From positions 186,001 to 250,000 of the forward strand of contig NZ_JABWEB010000001.1 in assembly GCF_013369485.1 (NCBI RefSeq): 64,000 nucleotides of DNA. The letters are read 5' to 3'. Below, in pieces: positions 17,001 through 25,568 of this stretch (the first letter of the stretch is position 1; each line of letters starts with the position of its first letter). Origin of the DNA: Massilia sp. BJB1822. GTDB lineage: Bacteria; Pseudomonadota; Gammaproteobacteria; Burkholderiales; Burkholderiaceae_D. The notes under the pieces are model-generated. The model worked only from the letters and a program-made list of their open reading frames with translations. It searched no databases and was not told where the DNA came from. The position numbers and the translations under genes are program-made.

Positions 17001-18186
17001 GCCCACCCTGCGCGTGAAGATTTTCGGCGAGGGCGACCGCGAGGAAAGCGTGGCCAATGCCGGACCTTTCGACCTGCTCATCGTCAGCTATGGCCTGCTG
17101 CAGCTGGAATCGGAGCGCTTCACCAAACAGCAATGGCACACCATCGTGCTGGACGAGGCGCAGGCGATCAAGAATGCCGCCACCAAGCGCTCCCAGGCCG
17201 TGATGGCGCTGCAAGGCGATTTCCGCATCGCCGCCACCGGCACGCCGCTGGAAAACCATCTGGGCGAGCTGTGGAACCTGTTCCGCTTCATCAATCCCGG
17301 CCTGCTGGGCAGCCTGGAACAATTCAATCTGCGCTTCGCCGGCCCGATCGAGCGCCAGCAGGACCACCGCGCCGAAGTCGGCGCGCGCAACCGCCTGCGC
17401 CGCCTGATCCAGCCCTTCATCCTGCGCCGCACCAAGGCCCAGGTGCTGCGCGAGCTGCCAGCGCGCACCGAAATCGTGCTGGAAGTCGACCTGTCGGCGG
17501 AGGAAACGGCGCTCTACGAATCGCTGCGCCGCGAAGCGCTGGAACATCTGGCCTCGATCGAAGGCCCGGCCGACAAGAAGTCGATGCAGATCCTGGCCGA
17601 GATCATGAAGCTGCGCCGCGCCTGCTGCAATCCGAACCTGGTGTCGCCATCGCTGAAACTGGCCAGCAGCAAGCTGGCGGCCTTCGACCAGCTGCTGCAA
17701 GGCTTGCTGGAGAACCGCCACAAGGTGCTGGTGTTCAGCCAGTTCGTCGACCATCTGAGCCTGATCCGCCAGCTGCTCGATGCCAAGGGCGTGAGCTACC
17801 AATACCTCGATGGTTCGACGCCGATGGCGGCGCGCAAGCAGCGCGTGGACGCCTTCCAGGCGGGCGAAGGCGATGTCTTCCTCATCAGCCTGAAAGCGGG
17901 CGGGGTCGGCATCAACCTGACGGCGGCCGATTACGTGATCCATATGGACCCGTGGTGGAATCCGGCGGTGGAAGACCAGGCTTCCGACCGCGCCCACCGC
18001 ATGGGCCAGCAGCGCCCCGTGACCATTTACCGCCTGGTGGCGCGGCATACCATCGAGGAAGGCATCGTCGACCTGCACCAGCACAAGCGCGAGCTGGCCG
18101 ACAGCCTGCTTGACGGCAGCGATGGCGCGGCCCGCATGTCGGCCGAGGATATGCTGGCCATGCTGGCCGAAGGCTTGCGCCGTTGA
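14023..18186 (+). CDS. SNF2-family ATP-dependent helicase with long N-terminal region
   Basis: A 1387-residue SNF2/Rad54-like translocase. The ATPase is confined to the last third: LADDMGLGKT (about residue 947), LDEAQAIKN (about 1042, DEAQ in place of DEAH), ATGTPLENHLGELW, then helicase C with VFSQFVDHL, SLKAGGVGINLTAAD and the HRMGQQRP motif (about 1325). The first 900 residues start with a possible winged-helix segment (EFDALHRAEKMILALLSLMG), followed by helical repeat-like sequence (about 100-450) and a beta-rich region. I recognise no named domain there. It lies 11 nt behind the S9 peptidase. A role in remodelling nucleoprotein or stalled RNA polymerase, as for RapA/HepA, is inferred from family only. 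Confidence 0.85.
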   Translation: MSDQSLLAEFDALHRAEKMILALLSLMGDPVGRTAILDHMVKAGVKDGQDQVFTVETLDDAMIRLERLAFASVVTGRGYICNNKLRWPAIRAAIGAHLLDDLCKAHEALTPMRQSWNGSYEPRSYRHGVARLRMALLRGQGPQQIASLLTACMVCYEAAQLHPVVDIFTRPFEAGMLLLVHPLLQDDVLMLLLQHGQRELALAQPVRAYAERHFQRRLAAKDNVSDALRLALAEDAILCGRLADAGRYLQGVEGALAQFFASVVLMLRNDVTGALAGFEAALKSIRRESGKRKHLFQGIGGHLYVLALLRQGDSKTLKAAESYLELAVHAQHNPDSAVYQQLSALRQIRAGTMSTDIVLSRGWESAMQAQVFQGLLYFWLSLPQLKQRRAELQDVVQQAESAGYLLIAGQAAGLLGHLGEEHYGERAAALREQHGFADMALWFERQEAWQRQLSALIKLQHGASSDSGAETRLVWMVSYSPRHGIAEIEPREQKRDARGQWGKGRPVALKRLREEAAQLDYLTPQDIRISSTIAPSRQAYASGLRYDIDTEQAALALVGHPFAYWMDAPDMRVELLAGQPELLIQRRNGQLLLTMQPAITDPNSQVVVVKETPGRLRVVSVQDEHHRIAAIVGEGLNVPLHAEEQVLEAIGAVSSMVTVQSDIGGAAASSQQEDADARLHIHLLPYQQGLKMQIQVRPLPTGAYYAPGSGAESVIADVNGSTVQARRSLAGERDAERQLVLKCPVLEQAELDHGEWLLGQPALCLQLLAELQAFDAEKIVIGWPDGEAFRVTQQVETKQLRLAIKSKKDWFAASGQLQIDENKVMDLRSLLELIKASKSRFIELGDKQFLALSEELHRRLSELNDYGMDDDGGVRVHRLAAFVLEELASEVSGVEADRMWREHLQRIEAQASYIPRLPGTLQAELRDYQLAGFEWLARLAHWGVGACLADDMGLGKTLQALALILLRAPQGPALVVAPTSVCLNWASEAARFAPTLRVKIFGEGDREESVANAGPFDLLIVSYGLLQLESERFTKQQWHTIVLDEAQAIKNAATKRSQAVMALQGDFRIAATGTPLENHLGELWNLFRFINPGLLGSLEQFNLRFAGPIERQQDHRAEVGARNRLRRLIQPFILRRTKAQVLRELPARTEIVLEVDLSAEETALYESLRREALEHLASIEGPADKKSMQILAEIMKLRRACCNPNLVSPSLKLASSKLAAFDQLLQGLLENRHKVLVFSQFVDHLSLIRQLLDAKGVSYQYLDGSTPMAARKQRVDAFQAGEGDVFLISLKAGGVGINLTAADYVIHMDPWWNPAVEDQASDRAHRMGQQRPVTIYRLVARHTIEEGIVDLHQHKRELADSLLDGSDGAARMSAEDMLAMLAEGLRR

Positions 18187-18258
18187 GCGCCCGGCCAGCT
18201 TGTTCGGCGGGGGCATTCATGCCATCATGCGCCATTCCGATTCAAAATATGCAAGGCC

Positions 18259-18741
18259 ATGGAAGAAGATAACAATGCCCGCATCGCGCCGGGCGCCACC
18301 CTGCTCAGCGTCAAAGCCTGGACCGCCTATATCGGCCCGCTGCTCATGGCTTTCGTCATGCTCTTCGTGCTGCGCCTGTCCTTCACCTATTCGGAGTGGC
18401 TGGCGGCCGGCGTGCTGTTTCTCGCCACCGTGGTGATCGGCTACCGCGTGCTGCTGATCCGCAGCGTGCAGCTGTATTGCGACGATGTGGGCGTGTGGAT
18501 GTATGCCGGCGTCCTGCCCTGGGCGCGCGGCGTGCAGGGCGTCAAGTGGCGCGACCTGGACGAGGCCACCTTTGTGCAGTCGTTCTGGAGCTGGCTGTTC
18601 CGCTCTTACTCGATCCGCATCGGCCACCGCTTCACCAAATCGAGCGAGATCCTGCTAAGCCATATGGCGCGCGGCAAGGAAGTGGTGGCGCAGATCAATG
18701 AGCGCCACCAGCAGCTTATCCGCGGCAATGCGCTGAACTGA
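18259..18741 (+). CDS. Small inner-membrane protein, PH-like (DUF304/bPH-type) candidate
   Basis: 160 residues. Two hydrophobic segments near the N-terminus (about 22-40 and 47-66: WTAYIGPLLMAFVMLFVL and WLAAGVLFLATVVIGYRVLL) are followed by a soluble domain of about 90 residues rich in beta-type sequence (VQLYCDDVGVWMYAGVLPWARGVQGVKWRDLDEATF). That layout resembles bacterial membrane-anchored PH-like proteins, but no motif proves it. There is 72 nt between it and the SNF2 gene, so it may be a distal member of that operon. Function unknown. Confidence 0.6.
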   Translation: MEEDNNARIAPGATLLSVKAWTAYIGPLLMAFVMLFVLRLSFTYSEWLAAGVLFLATVVIGYRVLLIRSVQLYCDDVGVWMYAGVLPWARGVQGVKWRDLDEATFVQSFWSWLFRSYSIRIGHRFTKSSEILLSHMARGKEVVAQINERHQQLIRGNALN

Positions 18742-18836
18742 AAACGCGTTTGTAGCGTCGTGTAACACGGGGCGCTCAAGCGGGCGGAATAATGATAATC
18801 TCGCACGCTGCACGCTCCAATTCAAGAGGTTCCCCC

Positions 18837-20720
18837 ATGATCAAGACCAAGATTGCGCTGGCCGCCGTAATGGCCTGCCTGGCGCTGTCCCCGGCCAGCG
18901 CGGCGAAGAAGCCGCAGAAATCCGGCAAGCCCGCCAAGACGGCGAGCGCGCCCGCCAAGAAATCCACCAAAGCGAAAGGCAAGGGCAAGGCTGTCGCCGC
19001 TGCCGGCGCAGGCGCCGCGGCCGCCGCCGTGGCCGCGCCGGTGGCGCAGGAGCGCCGCCAGGACCGCACTTTCGGCAATGTCAGCAACCAGTTCCTCAGC
19101 GCCCTGTGGCGCGCCGATCCCGAGCTGGCCATCTCGGTCGGCAAATACGATACCGCTGCCAACCTGACCATCCCCGATGCGGCCAGCCGCCAGCGCCAGC
19201 TGGCCTTTATCGACGACTGGCTGGAACGCTTCGGCAAGCTTGATGCGCGCCAGCTGTCGCCGCGCCAGCGCACCGATCTGGGTCTGCTGCAGAACAAGCT
19301 GAATAGCGACCGCTGGTATCTGACCACCTTCCGCGAGTTCGAATGGAATCCGGCCTCCTACAATATCGCCAGCCCGCTCGACTTCATCCTCAATACCGAA
19401 TACGCGGCCAAGCCGCAGCGCCTGCGCACCCTGCTCAAGCGCATCGCCAGCGTGCCGGCCTACTACGATGCGGCGCGTGCCAGCATCAGCAATCCGACGC
19501 GTGAGCACACCCAGCTCGCCGTGGCGCAGGCGCCCGGCGTGGTGGCGATATTGAACGATATCCAGAAAGAGGCCCAGGCCTCGATCCTGACCAGCGACGA
19601 GAAGCAGCTGTTCGCGCTGCGCGTGGCGGAGGCGAAAAAGGCCGTGGAATCGTATGCCGCCTGGCTCGGCGAGCTGGATAAGACGCTGGAGAAAACCGGC
19701 GCGCGTTCCTTCCGCATCGGCAAGGAGCTGTACGAGGCCAAGTTCGGCTTCGACATCCAGGCCGGCAGCACAGGCGAGCAGACTTACCAGAAAGCCCTGG
19801 CGGCGCGCGAGCAGCTGCTGGCGAATATGGACCGCATCTCCGACGAGCTGTGGCCCAAGTATCTGGGTGATACGGCGAAACCGGCCGAGCGCTATGCCAA
19901 GATCGGCATGATGATCGACAAGCTCTCGTCCAACCACGTCGCGCGCGAGAACTTCTTCCCCGAGATCCGCCGCCAGATTCCGCAGCTGCAGGACTGGGTG
20001 GTCAAGCACAATCTGCTGACCCTCGATCCGAAGAAGCCTTTGGTGGTGCGCGAAACGCCGGAGTACCAGCGCGGCGTGGCCGGCGCCAGCATCGAGGCGC
20101 CCGGTCCCTTCCGCCCGCAGGACCGCACTTACTACAATGTGACGCCGCTCGACAAGGAAACGCCGGAACAGGCCGAGAGCAGCTTGCGCGAATACAACCA
20201 CTGGATTCTGCAGATCCTGAACATGCACGAGGCGATTCCGGGCCATTACGCCCAGCTGGTGTATGCGAACAAATCGCCGTCCGTGATCAAGTCCATCTTC
20301 GGCAATGGCGCCATGGTGGAAGGCTGGGCGGTCTACAGCGAACGCATGATGCTGGAATCGGGTTATGGCGACAACGCGCCCGAGATGTGGCTGATGTATT
20401 CGAAGTGGAATCTGCGCAGCGTGACCAACACCATCCTCGATTACAGCGTGCACGTGCTGGGCATGAACCAGGAGCAGGCCATCGACCTGCTGACGCGCCA
20501 GGCCTTCCAGACGCCGCGCGAAGCGGCCGAGAAATGGCGCCGCGTGCAGCTGACGTCGGTGCAGCTGACCAGCTATTTCAGCGGCTTCAGCGAGATCATG
20601 GAATTGCGCGAGCAGCGCCGCCAGACCCTGGGCAGCCGCTTCGCGCTGAAAGACTTCCACGAGCAGTTCCTCAGCTACGGCAGCGCGCCGGTGCGCGTGA
20701 TCCGCGAGCTGATGCAGTAA
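18837..20720 (+). CDS. DUF885 family secreted protein (putative metallohydrolase)
   Basis: A 627-residue protein. A signal peptide (MIKTKIALAAVMACLALSPASA) is followed by a Lys/Ala/Gly-rich linker (about residues 22-60), then the DUF885 domain. The domain's metal-site-like motif HEAIPGHYAQ begins at His464, and later NGAMVEGWAVYSERMM supplies a conserved Glu. DUF885 proteins resemble gluzincin-like peptidases, but the substrate is unknown. The ATG at 18837 has GAGG upstream and gives a clean signal peptide; an upstream in-frame start at 18792 would destroy it. The gene is probably monocistronic. Confidence 0.85.
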   Translation: MIKTKIALAAVMACLALSPASAAKKPQKSGKPAKTASAPAKKSTKAKGKGKAVAAAGAGAAAAAVAAPVAQERRQDRTFGNVSNQFLSALWRADPELAISVGKYDTAANLTIPDAASRQRQLAFIDDWLERFGKLDARQLSPRQRTDLGLLQNKLNSDRWYLTTFREFEWNPASYNIASPLDFILNTEYAAKPQRLRTLLKRIASVPAYYDAARASISNPTREHTQLAVAQAPGVVAILNDIQKEAQASILTSDEKQLFALRVAEAKKAVESYAAWLGELDKTLEKTGARSFRIGKELYEAKFGFDIQAGSTGEQTYQKALAAREQLLANMDRISDELWPKYLGDTAKPAERYAKIGMMIDKLSSNHVARENFFPEIRRQIPQLQDWVVKHNLLTLDPKKPLVVRETPEYQRGVAGASIEAPGPFRPQDRTYYNVTPLDKETPEQAESSLREYNHWILQILNMHEAIPGHYAQLVYANKSPSVIKSIFGNGAMVEGWAVYSERMMLESGYGDNAPEMWLMYSKWNLRSVTNTILDYSVHVLGMNQEQAIDLLTRQAFQTPREAAEKWRRVQLTSVQLTSYFSGFSEIMELREQRRQTLGSRFALKDFHEQFLSYGSAPVRVIRELMQ

Positions 20721-20732
20721 TCCCGCCCTACC

Positions 20733-20777
20733 CCGCCAGCCTTTGCGGCCGCGCAAGCGACGCCGGCAGGCTGGCGG
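20733..20777. terminator. Hairpin after the DUF885 gene
   Basis: CCGCCAGCCT (20733-20742) and AGGCTGGCGG (20768-20777) form a perfect 10-bp stem with a 25-nt loop, 13 nt past the stop codon. There is no uridine tract, so it may slow or terminate transcription only partly, or protect the 3' end. Confidence 0.4.
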
Positions 20778-20845
20778 CTAGCATGGCATATGGTGCGGAC
20801 GCCGGCGCGGCGTCCGATCTGCTATCCTGAGTCCAAGGAGTTGCA

Positions 20846-21157
20846 ATGCCCATGCCCCTGCCTTTCGACAAGCTCGAGTATTCCCGCATCCTGCAAGCCA
20901 GCGGTATTCCGCAAGCGCAGGCGGAAGCCCACGCCGACGCCCTCTCCTATGCCTTGAGCGAGCCGGTGCTTCTCTCTTCCGATCTGACGATTTTGAAAGC
21001 GGAAATTCTCGCCCAGGTCAGCGAGATGTTTGCAAAATTCAAAGAGGAAATAAAGGCCGAAATTCTGGCCGAGGTGGATAAAAAGCTCAGGCCCATCTAC
21101 TGGATGCTGGCGGCATCGCTGCTGATGCACGCCATCACCCTGAGCAAGCTTTTTTGA
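20846..21157 (+). CDS. Small coiled-coil membrane-anchored protein (DUF1640-like)
   Basis: 103 residues. The N-terminal half (FDKLEYSRILQASGIPQAQAEAHADAL) resembles the start of DUF1640/CCDC90-like proteins. A charged heptad-rich coiled coil follows (about 45-82: ILAQVSEMFAKFKEEIKAEILAEVDKK), then a single C-terminal transmembrane helix (about 84-101). It is preceded by a strong AAGGAG. It converges on tatC with 5 nt between stops. No function is established. The gene looks real from the ribosome site, codon use and architecture. Confidence 0.65.
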   Translation: MPMPLPFDKLEYSRILQASGIPQAQAEAHADALSYALSEPVLLSSDLTILKAEILAQVSEMFAKFKEEIKAEILAEVDKKLRPIYWMLAASLLMHAITLSKLF

Positions 21158-21162
21158 CAGGC

Positions 21163-21921
21163 TTATTCCTGCTGTTCGCTGGGCGCCTGCGTGACTTTGA
21201 CGAAGATGGGCGAGAGCAGCACGCCGACCTCGAACAGCAGCCACATCGGAATCGCCAGCGAGAACTGGCTGACCACGTCCGGTGGCGTGACGATGGCGGC
21301 GATCACGAAAGCGGCCACGATCACATAGCCGCGCCATTCCTTCAGCTTGGCCACCGATACCAGGCCCATGCGCACCAGGATCACCACGATCACCGGCACT
21401 TCAAACGCGCAGCCGAAAGCTAGGCACATCGACATCACGAAGTCGAGATAGTTCTCGATATCGGGCGTGACCGAAATCGAGGTCGGCGAAAACTCCGAGA
21501 TAAAGGCGAACACCCGCCCGAACACGAGGAAGTAGCAGAACGCCACGCCCGCCATGAACAGCAGCGAGGACGAGATCACCAGCGGCGCGATCAGGCGTTT
21601 TTCATGCGCGTACAGGCCGGGCGCGACAAAAGCCCACATCTGGTACAGCACCCAGGGCAGGGACAGAATCAGGCCGATCACCAGCGTGACCTTCATCGGC
21701 ACCAGGAAGGGGGCGATGACGCCGGTGGCGATCATCTTCGAGCCGGCCGGCAGGGCGTTCACCATGGGCTGGGCGATGATGTCGTAGATATGCGAAGGAC
21801 CGGGCCAGAACATCAGGGCCAGCGTCACCAGCAGCACGCCGATCGAGGCCTTGACCAGACGGTCGCGCAACTCGATCAGGTGGGAGATGAAGGTTTCTTC
21901 GACGGGTTGTGGATTGCTCAT
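21163..21921 (-). CDS. tatC: Sec-independent protein translocase subunit TatC
   Basis: A 252-residue polytopic inner-membrane protein with six hydrophobic segments. The TatC signatures are present: the N-terminal FISHLIELRDRLVKA, which binds the twin-arginine signal, FWPGPSHIYDIIAQPM, and FGCAFEVPVIVVILVRMG. It forms the receptor complex with TatB. It follows tatB with no intergenic base and is the last gene of the minus-strand block. Confidence 0.97.
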   Translation of the reverse strand: MSNPQPVEETFISHLIELRDRLVKASIGVLLVTLALMFWPGPSHIYDIIAQPMVNALPAGSKMIATGVIAPFLVPMKVTLVIGLILSLPWVLYQMWAFVAPGLYAHEKRLIAPLVISSSLLFMAGVAFCYFLVFGRVFAFISEFSPTSISVTPDIENYLDFVMSMCLAFGCAFEVPVIVVILVRMGLVSVAKLKEWRGYVIVAAFVIAAIVTPPDVVSQFSLAIPMWLLFEVGVLLSPIFVKVTQAPSEQQE

Positions 21922-22413
21922 TTAATAGAACGATGCAGATTTGCCGCTGCGCGGACGGAAGCGCGCCACGCGCGCCGCGCCGGACACCACATGGCTGCGG
22001 CCGCCGTTGCGCTGCTTGTACCAGAGCGGCACGGCCGAGGTGCGCACCAGGCGCTTGCGGCGGAATTCCTTGGCTTTGCGCGACAGATCCTCATTGGTGG
22101 CGGTGATCAGCGGCGACTGCGCCGCATCGTCGGCGCGGAAGGCGCTTTCCACTTCGGACATATTCTGCGCGATGCTTTCCTCCACGCCGCTTTTGATCGA
22201 CTGGGCGGTTTCCTGCACTTCCTTGTGCAGGTTTTTCAGTTCTTCCAGTTCGATTTCGCGGCTGACTTCCGCCTTCACATCATGCAGATAGCGCTGGGCG
22301 CGGCCATACAGGGTACCCGCCATGCGGGCCACCTTGGGCAGCTTTTCCGGACCAATCACAACGAGGGCAACGACCCCGATGATGGCGAGTTTAGAGAGAC
22401 CGAGATCGATCAT
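21922..22413 (-). CDS. tatB: Sec-independent protein translocase subunit TatB
   Basis: 163 residues. Starts MIDLGLSKLAIIGVVALVVIGPEKLPKVAR: one N-terminal transmembrane helix, the conserved GPEKLP hinge, then a long amphipathic helix (RYLHDVKAEVSREIELEELKNLHKEVQE) and a basic disordered tail. It forms the twin-arginine receptor with TatC. It sits between tatA (44 nt away) and tatC (directly abutting). Confidence 0.96.
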   Translation of the reverse strand: MIDLGLSKLAIIGVVALVVIGPEKLPKVARMAGTLYGRAQRYLHDVKAEVSREIELEELKNLHKEVQETAQSIKSGVEESIAQNMSEVESAFRADDAAQSPLITATNEDLSRKAKEFRRKRLVRTSAVPLWYKQRNGGRSHVVSGAARVARFRPRSGKSASFY

Positions 22414-22457
22414 AGGCTATCGGCGCATGCCGCCGGCCAGCGATGGCCGGCAGGGCA

Positions 22458-22691
22458 TTACAGCTTGTTTTTCTCTTTGGCGTCGACGTCGATGGTGCTC
22501 TTGTCGGCCACCGCCTGGGTCGGCGCAGCGGGCGCGGCAGGCTTGTCTTCCTCGCCTTTCACGCCATCCTTGAAGCCCTTCACGGCCTTGCCGATATCCG
22601 AACCCATATTGCCCAGTTTCTTGGTACCGAACACCAGCATTACCACCACCAGCACGATCAGCCAGTGCCAAATACTCATCGAACCCATCAT
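22458..22691 (-). CDS. tatA: Sec-independent protein translocase subunit TatA
   Basis: 77 residues: membrane helix [21 protein letters not shown] with the FGTKKL hinge, amphipathic helix ([19 protein letters not shown]) and an acidic/Ala-rich tail. It oligomerises to form the Tat pore. AAGGGG at 22695-22700 precedes two adjacent ATGs at 22691 and 22688. A GC hairpin (22704-22718) lies just upstream of that ribosome site. Confidence 0.95.
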   Translation of the reverse strand: MMGSMSIWHWLIVLVVVMLVFGTKKLGNMGSDIGKAVKGFKDGVKGEEDKPAAPAAPTQAVADKSTIDVDAKEKNKL

Positions 22692-22703
22692 TTTCCCCTT
22701 GCA

Positions 22704-22718
22704 GGGCGCTCAGCGCCC
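22704..22718 (-). other. Hairpin in the tatA leader
   Basis: GGGCGCTCAGCGCCC is self-complementary and lies 3 nt upstream of the tatA Shine-Dalgarno (22695-22700). No U tract follows it on the minus strand, so it does not look like a terminator for the preceding HIT gene. It could affect mRNA processing or tatA translation. Confidence 0.4.
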
Positions 22719-22798
22719 AAAAATAAACCGGTAATACGCACAGTATACGCGAAGCGCGCAGGTCATGTGCTTGTCATATTTACCAGAGGCAATACCCT

Positions 22799-23170
22799 TT
22801 AGCGCATCGCGCGCCACGGGCGCGGACCGCCGACCATATGCAAGTGCAGATGGTACACTTCTTGCCCGCCGTCGGGACCACTGTTTATCAAGGTTTTATA
22901 ACCTCGCGTCGGTTGGCCGTCGGTGTCGTAGACCACGGAAACGCCATGTTCCTCGGCCAGACGCGGCGCCAGCGCCAGCATGCGGCCCAGCAGCGGCGCA
23001 TCATCGCTGCCGCAATCGGACAGGGTGCTGTAGTGCTTCTTCGGGATCACCAGCAGGTGCACCGGCGCGGCCGGGTTGATGTCCTTGAAGGCCAGCAGCT
23101 CTTCATCCTCGTACACCACCGAGGAGGGAATGGTCTTGGCAGCAATCTTGCAGAACAGGCAGTTGTCCAC
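22799..23170 (-). CDS. hinT: HIT family (histidine triad) nucleotide-binding protein
   Basis: About 123 residues with the Hint-type fold: N-terminal CLFCKIAAKTIPSSVVYEDEELLAF and the active-site triad EVYHLHLHMVGG near the C-terminus. Hint proteins hydrolyse purine nucleoside phosphoramidates. I favour the GTG at 23168-23170, which has AAGGA six bases upstream; a TTG two codons earlier is too close to that site. It lies 22 nt downstream of hisE, a common betaproteobacterial arrangement. Confidence 0.9.
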   Translation of the reverse strand: MDNCLFCKIAAKTIPSSVVYEDEELLAFKDINPAAPVHLLVIPKKHYSTLSDCGSDDAPLLGRMLALAPRLAEEHGVSVVYDTDGQPTRGYKTLINSGPDGGQEVYHLHLHMVGGPRPWRAMR

Positions 23171-23192
23171 GTTCAATCCTTATGCGTTGAGA

Positions 23193-23537
23193 TTAATCTT
23201 GGTCCGGGCGCGCGGCCTTCTCGTCCAGGCCGGACAGGCCTTCGCGCCGCGCCAGCTCGTCCAGCACCTGCTGCGGGGTCAGGCCGAACTGGGACAGCAG
23301 CACCAGCGAATGGAACCACAGGTCGGCGCACTCGTACAGCAGCTTGTCCGGATCGCCGCCGTTGCGCGCATCCTTGGCGGCCATCACGGTTTCCACCGCT
23401 TCCTCGCCGATTTTTTTCAGGATGGCGTCGTCGCCCTTGGCAAACAGGCGCGCCACATAGGAGGCGGCCGGGTCGCCGCCATTGGCCGGCTTGCGCGATT
23501 CGATGACCGCGGCCAGGCGGTCCAGCACTGTCGTCAT
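23193..23537 (-). CDS. hisE: Phosphoribosyl-ATP pyrophosphatase
   Basis: A 114-residue all-alpha NTP-pyrophosphohydrolase (MazG-like) with [14 protein letters not shown] and [16 protein letters not shown], which carry the acidic Mg-binding residues. It catalyses the second step of histidine biosynthesis. It is a separate gene, not fused to HisI. It overlaps the end of hisI by 4 nt, indicating translational coupling. Confidence 0.95.
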   Translation of the reverse strand: MTTVLDRLAAVIESRKPANGGDPAASYVARLFAKGDDAILKKIGEEAVETVMAAKDARNGGDPDKLLYECADLWFHSLVLLSQFGLTPQQVLDELARREGLSGLDEKAARPDQD

Positions 23538-23971
23538 TTCTTGGTTTCCGTATAAATCGTTTCCGGGTCTTTCAGCACCGGCTCCACATTCTGCCAGTCG
23601 CCATCTTTCGGATCGCCCAAGAATTTATTGAAGAAGCAGGAATGGCGGCCGGTATGACAGGCGATGCCGCCCGCCTGCTCGATCTTGAGCAGCACCACAT
23701 CCTCGTCGCAATCGAGGCGGATTTCCAGCACCTTCTGCACATGGCCCGATTCCTCGCCCTTGTGCCACAGCTTCTTGCGCGAACGGCTCCAGTACACGGC
23801 CTCGCCCAGCTCCACTGTTTTGTACAAGGCGTCGCGGTTCATCCAGGCGAACATCAGCACATCGTTGCTGCCTGCCTCCTGGGCGATCACCGGCACCAGG
23901 CCGTGTTCGTCCCACTTCACCTTGTTCAGCCATTTCGCCTTGGCGACGCTCGCCGCGGTTCCAGTTGCCAT
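23534..23971 (-). CDS. hisI: Phosphoribosyl-AMP cyclohydrolase
   Basis: 145 residues, monofunctional. Zinc and active-site elements [28 protein letters not shown] and [18 protein letters not shown] appear in order (quoted in pieces: [17 protein letters not shown]). It opens the purine ring of PR-AMP, the third step of histidine synthesis. It is coupled to hisE by a 4-nt overlap and lies 14 nt after hisF. Confidence 0.95.
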   Translation of the reverse strand: MATGTAASVAKAKWLNKVKWDEHGLVPVIAQEAGSNDVLMFAWMNRDALYKTVELGEAVYWSRSRKKLWHKGEESGHVQKVLEIRLDCDEDVVLLKIEQAGGIACHTGRHSCFFNKFLGDPKDGDWQNVEPVLKDPETIYTETKK

Positions 23972-23985
23972 ATTCGTCCTCTTTC

Positions 23986-24747
23986 TCAGACCAGGCGCAT
24001 GGGAATGCCCTGCTCAGCCATGAAGCGCTTGGCTTCCTGCACGGTGTGCTGGCCATAGTGGAAAATACTGGCGGCCAGCACCGCATCGGCGCGCCCCAGC
24101 TTGATGCCGTCGGCCAGATCCTGCAGGCCACCCACGCCGCCCGAAGCGATCACCGGCACCTGCACCGCGTCCGACACGGCGCGCGTCAAACCGAGGTCGA
24201 AACCGGACTTGGTGCCGTCGCGGTCCATGCTGGTCAGCAGCAGCTCGCCGGCGCCCAGGCTCTCCATCTTGCGCGCCCATTCGATGGCATCGAGGCCGGT
24301 GGCGTTGCGGCCGCCGTGGGTGAACACTTCCCACTTGCCGGGCGCCACCTGCTTGGCGTCGATGGCCACCACGATGCACTGCGAGCCGTGCTTTTGCGAA
24401 GCCTCATACACCAGCTGCGGATTGCTCACGGCCGAGGTATTCAGGCTGACCTTGTCGGCGCCCGCGTTGAGCAGGCGGCGCACATCGTCCACCTGGCGCA
24501 CGCCGCCACCCACGGTCAGCGGGATGAAGACCTGGGACGCCACCGCCTCGATGATGTCGAGGATCAGGCCCCGGTTGTCGCTGGAAGCGGTGATGTCGAG
24601 AAAGGTCAGCTCGTCGGCACCCTGCTCATCGTAGCGGCGCGCGATTTCCACCGGGTCGCCCGCGTCGCGCAGCTCGGTGAAATTGACGCCTTTGACGACG
24701 CGGCCATTGGTCACGTCGAGACAGGGGATGATGCGCTTGGCTAGCAT
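23986..24747 (-). CDS. hisF: Imidazole glycerol phosphate synthase subunit HisF (cyclase)
   Basis: A 253-residue (beta/alpha)8 barrel. Starts [23 protein letters not shown]; catalytic Asp in PCLDV and in TSMDRDGTK; phosphate-binding loops IASGGVGG and LTVGGGVR. It pairs with HisH to make IGP and AICAR from PRFAR and glutamine-derived ammonia. It lies 3 nt behind hisA; hisH is the gene before hisA. Confidence 0.97.
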   Translation of the reverse strand: MLAKRIIPCLDVTNGRVVKGVNFTELRDAGDPVEIARRYDEQGADELTFLDITASSDNRGLILDIIEAVASQVFIPLTVGGGVRQVDDVRRLLNAGADKVSLNTSAVSNPQLVYEASQKHGSQCIVVAIDAKQVAPGKWEVFTHGGRNATGLDAIEWARKMESLGAGELLLTSMDRDGTKSGFDLGLTRAVSDAVQVPVIASGGVGGLQDLADGIKLGRADAVLAASIFHYGQHTVQEAKRFMAEQGIPMRLV

Positions 24748-24750
24748 GGT

Positions 24751-25533
24751 TTACTCTTCTTCTTCGATCTCGCCCGACAGTTCGTCGGCGCGCAGCTGGG
24801 CCGAGTTCAGGTCCAGCGTGCCTTCGTAAATCGAACGGCCGCAGATCACGCCTTCGATGCCTTCGTCCTGCACCGCGCACAGGGCTTCCACATCGCCGAG
24901 ATTGTGCAAGCCGCCGGAGGCGATGATGGGAATGCGCACCGCCTGCGCCAGGCGCACGGTGGCTTCGATATTCACGCCGCCCATCATGCCGTCGCGGCCG
25001 ATGTCGGTATACACGATGGATTCGACGCCATAGGTTTCGAATTTCTGCGCCAGGTCGATCACTTCGTGGCCGGACATCTTGCTCCAGCCGTCGGTCGCCA
25101 CCTTGCCATCCTTGGCGTCCAGGCCGACGATGATGTGGCCGGGGAAGGCGCCGCAGGCGTCATGCAGGAAGCCCGGGCTTTTCACGGCCGCGGTGCCGAT
25201 GATGATGTAGCTGATGCCATCGTCCAGATAGCGCTCGATGGTGTCGAGGTCGCGGATGCCGCCGCCCAGCTGCACGGGAATCTCGTCGATATCGTGTTCC
25301 AGCGCGAACTCCTGCACGGTTTTCAGGATGGCTTTCACCGCCCCTTCGTTCTTCGGCTTGCCGGCGAAGGCGCCGTTCAGGTCAACCAGATGCAAACGGC
25401 GCGCGCCCTGCTCCAGCCAATGACGCGCCATTTCGGCGGGGTCTTCGGAGAAAACAGTAGCAAGTTCCATATCGCCCTGTTTCAGGCGAACGCAGTGACC
25501 GTCTTTGAGGTCGATGGCAGGAATGAGCAGCAT
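24751..25533 (-). CDS. hisA: ProFAR isomerase HisA
   Basis: A 260-residue (beta/alpha)8 barrel starting [21 protein letters not shown], with catalytic Asp in AIDLK and in [12 protein letters not shown], and phosphate loops VQLGGGIRD and IIASGGLHN. It is paralogous to HisF and performs the Amadori isomerisation of ProFAR. The C-terminal acidic tail (SGEIEEEE) is slightly longer than in E. coli. It lies 35 nt downstream of hisH. Confidence 0.97.
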   Translation of the reverse strand: MLLIPAIDLKDGHCVRLKQGDMELATVFSEDPAEMARHWLEQGARRLHLVDLNGAFAGKPKNEGAVKAILKTVQEFALEHDIDEIPVQLGGGIRDLDTIERYLDDGISYIIIGTAAVKSPGFLHDACGAFPGHIIVGLDAKDGKVATDGWSKMSGHEVIDLAQKFETYGVESIVYTDIGRDGMMGGVNIEATVRLAQAVRIPIIASGGLHNLGDVEALCAVQDEGIEGVICGRSIYEGTLDLNSAQLRADELSGEIEEEE

Positions 25534-25568
25534 GGTGTCTAAAGTGTCAAAGAAAAAAGGGTGGGGAT

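Noticed and set aside
14092..18216. 1374-codon open frame antisense to the large SNF2 gene
   Set aside because: Shadow of strong codon bias; no domain, and the plus strand carries all helicase motifs in order.
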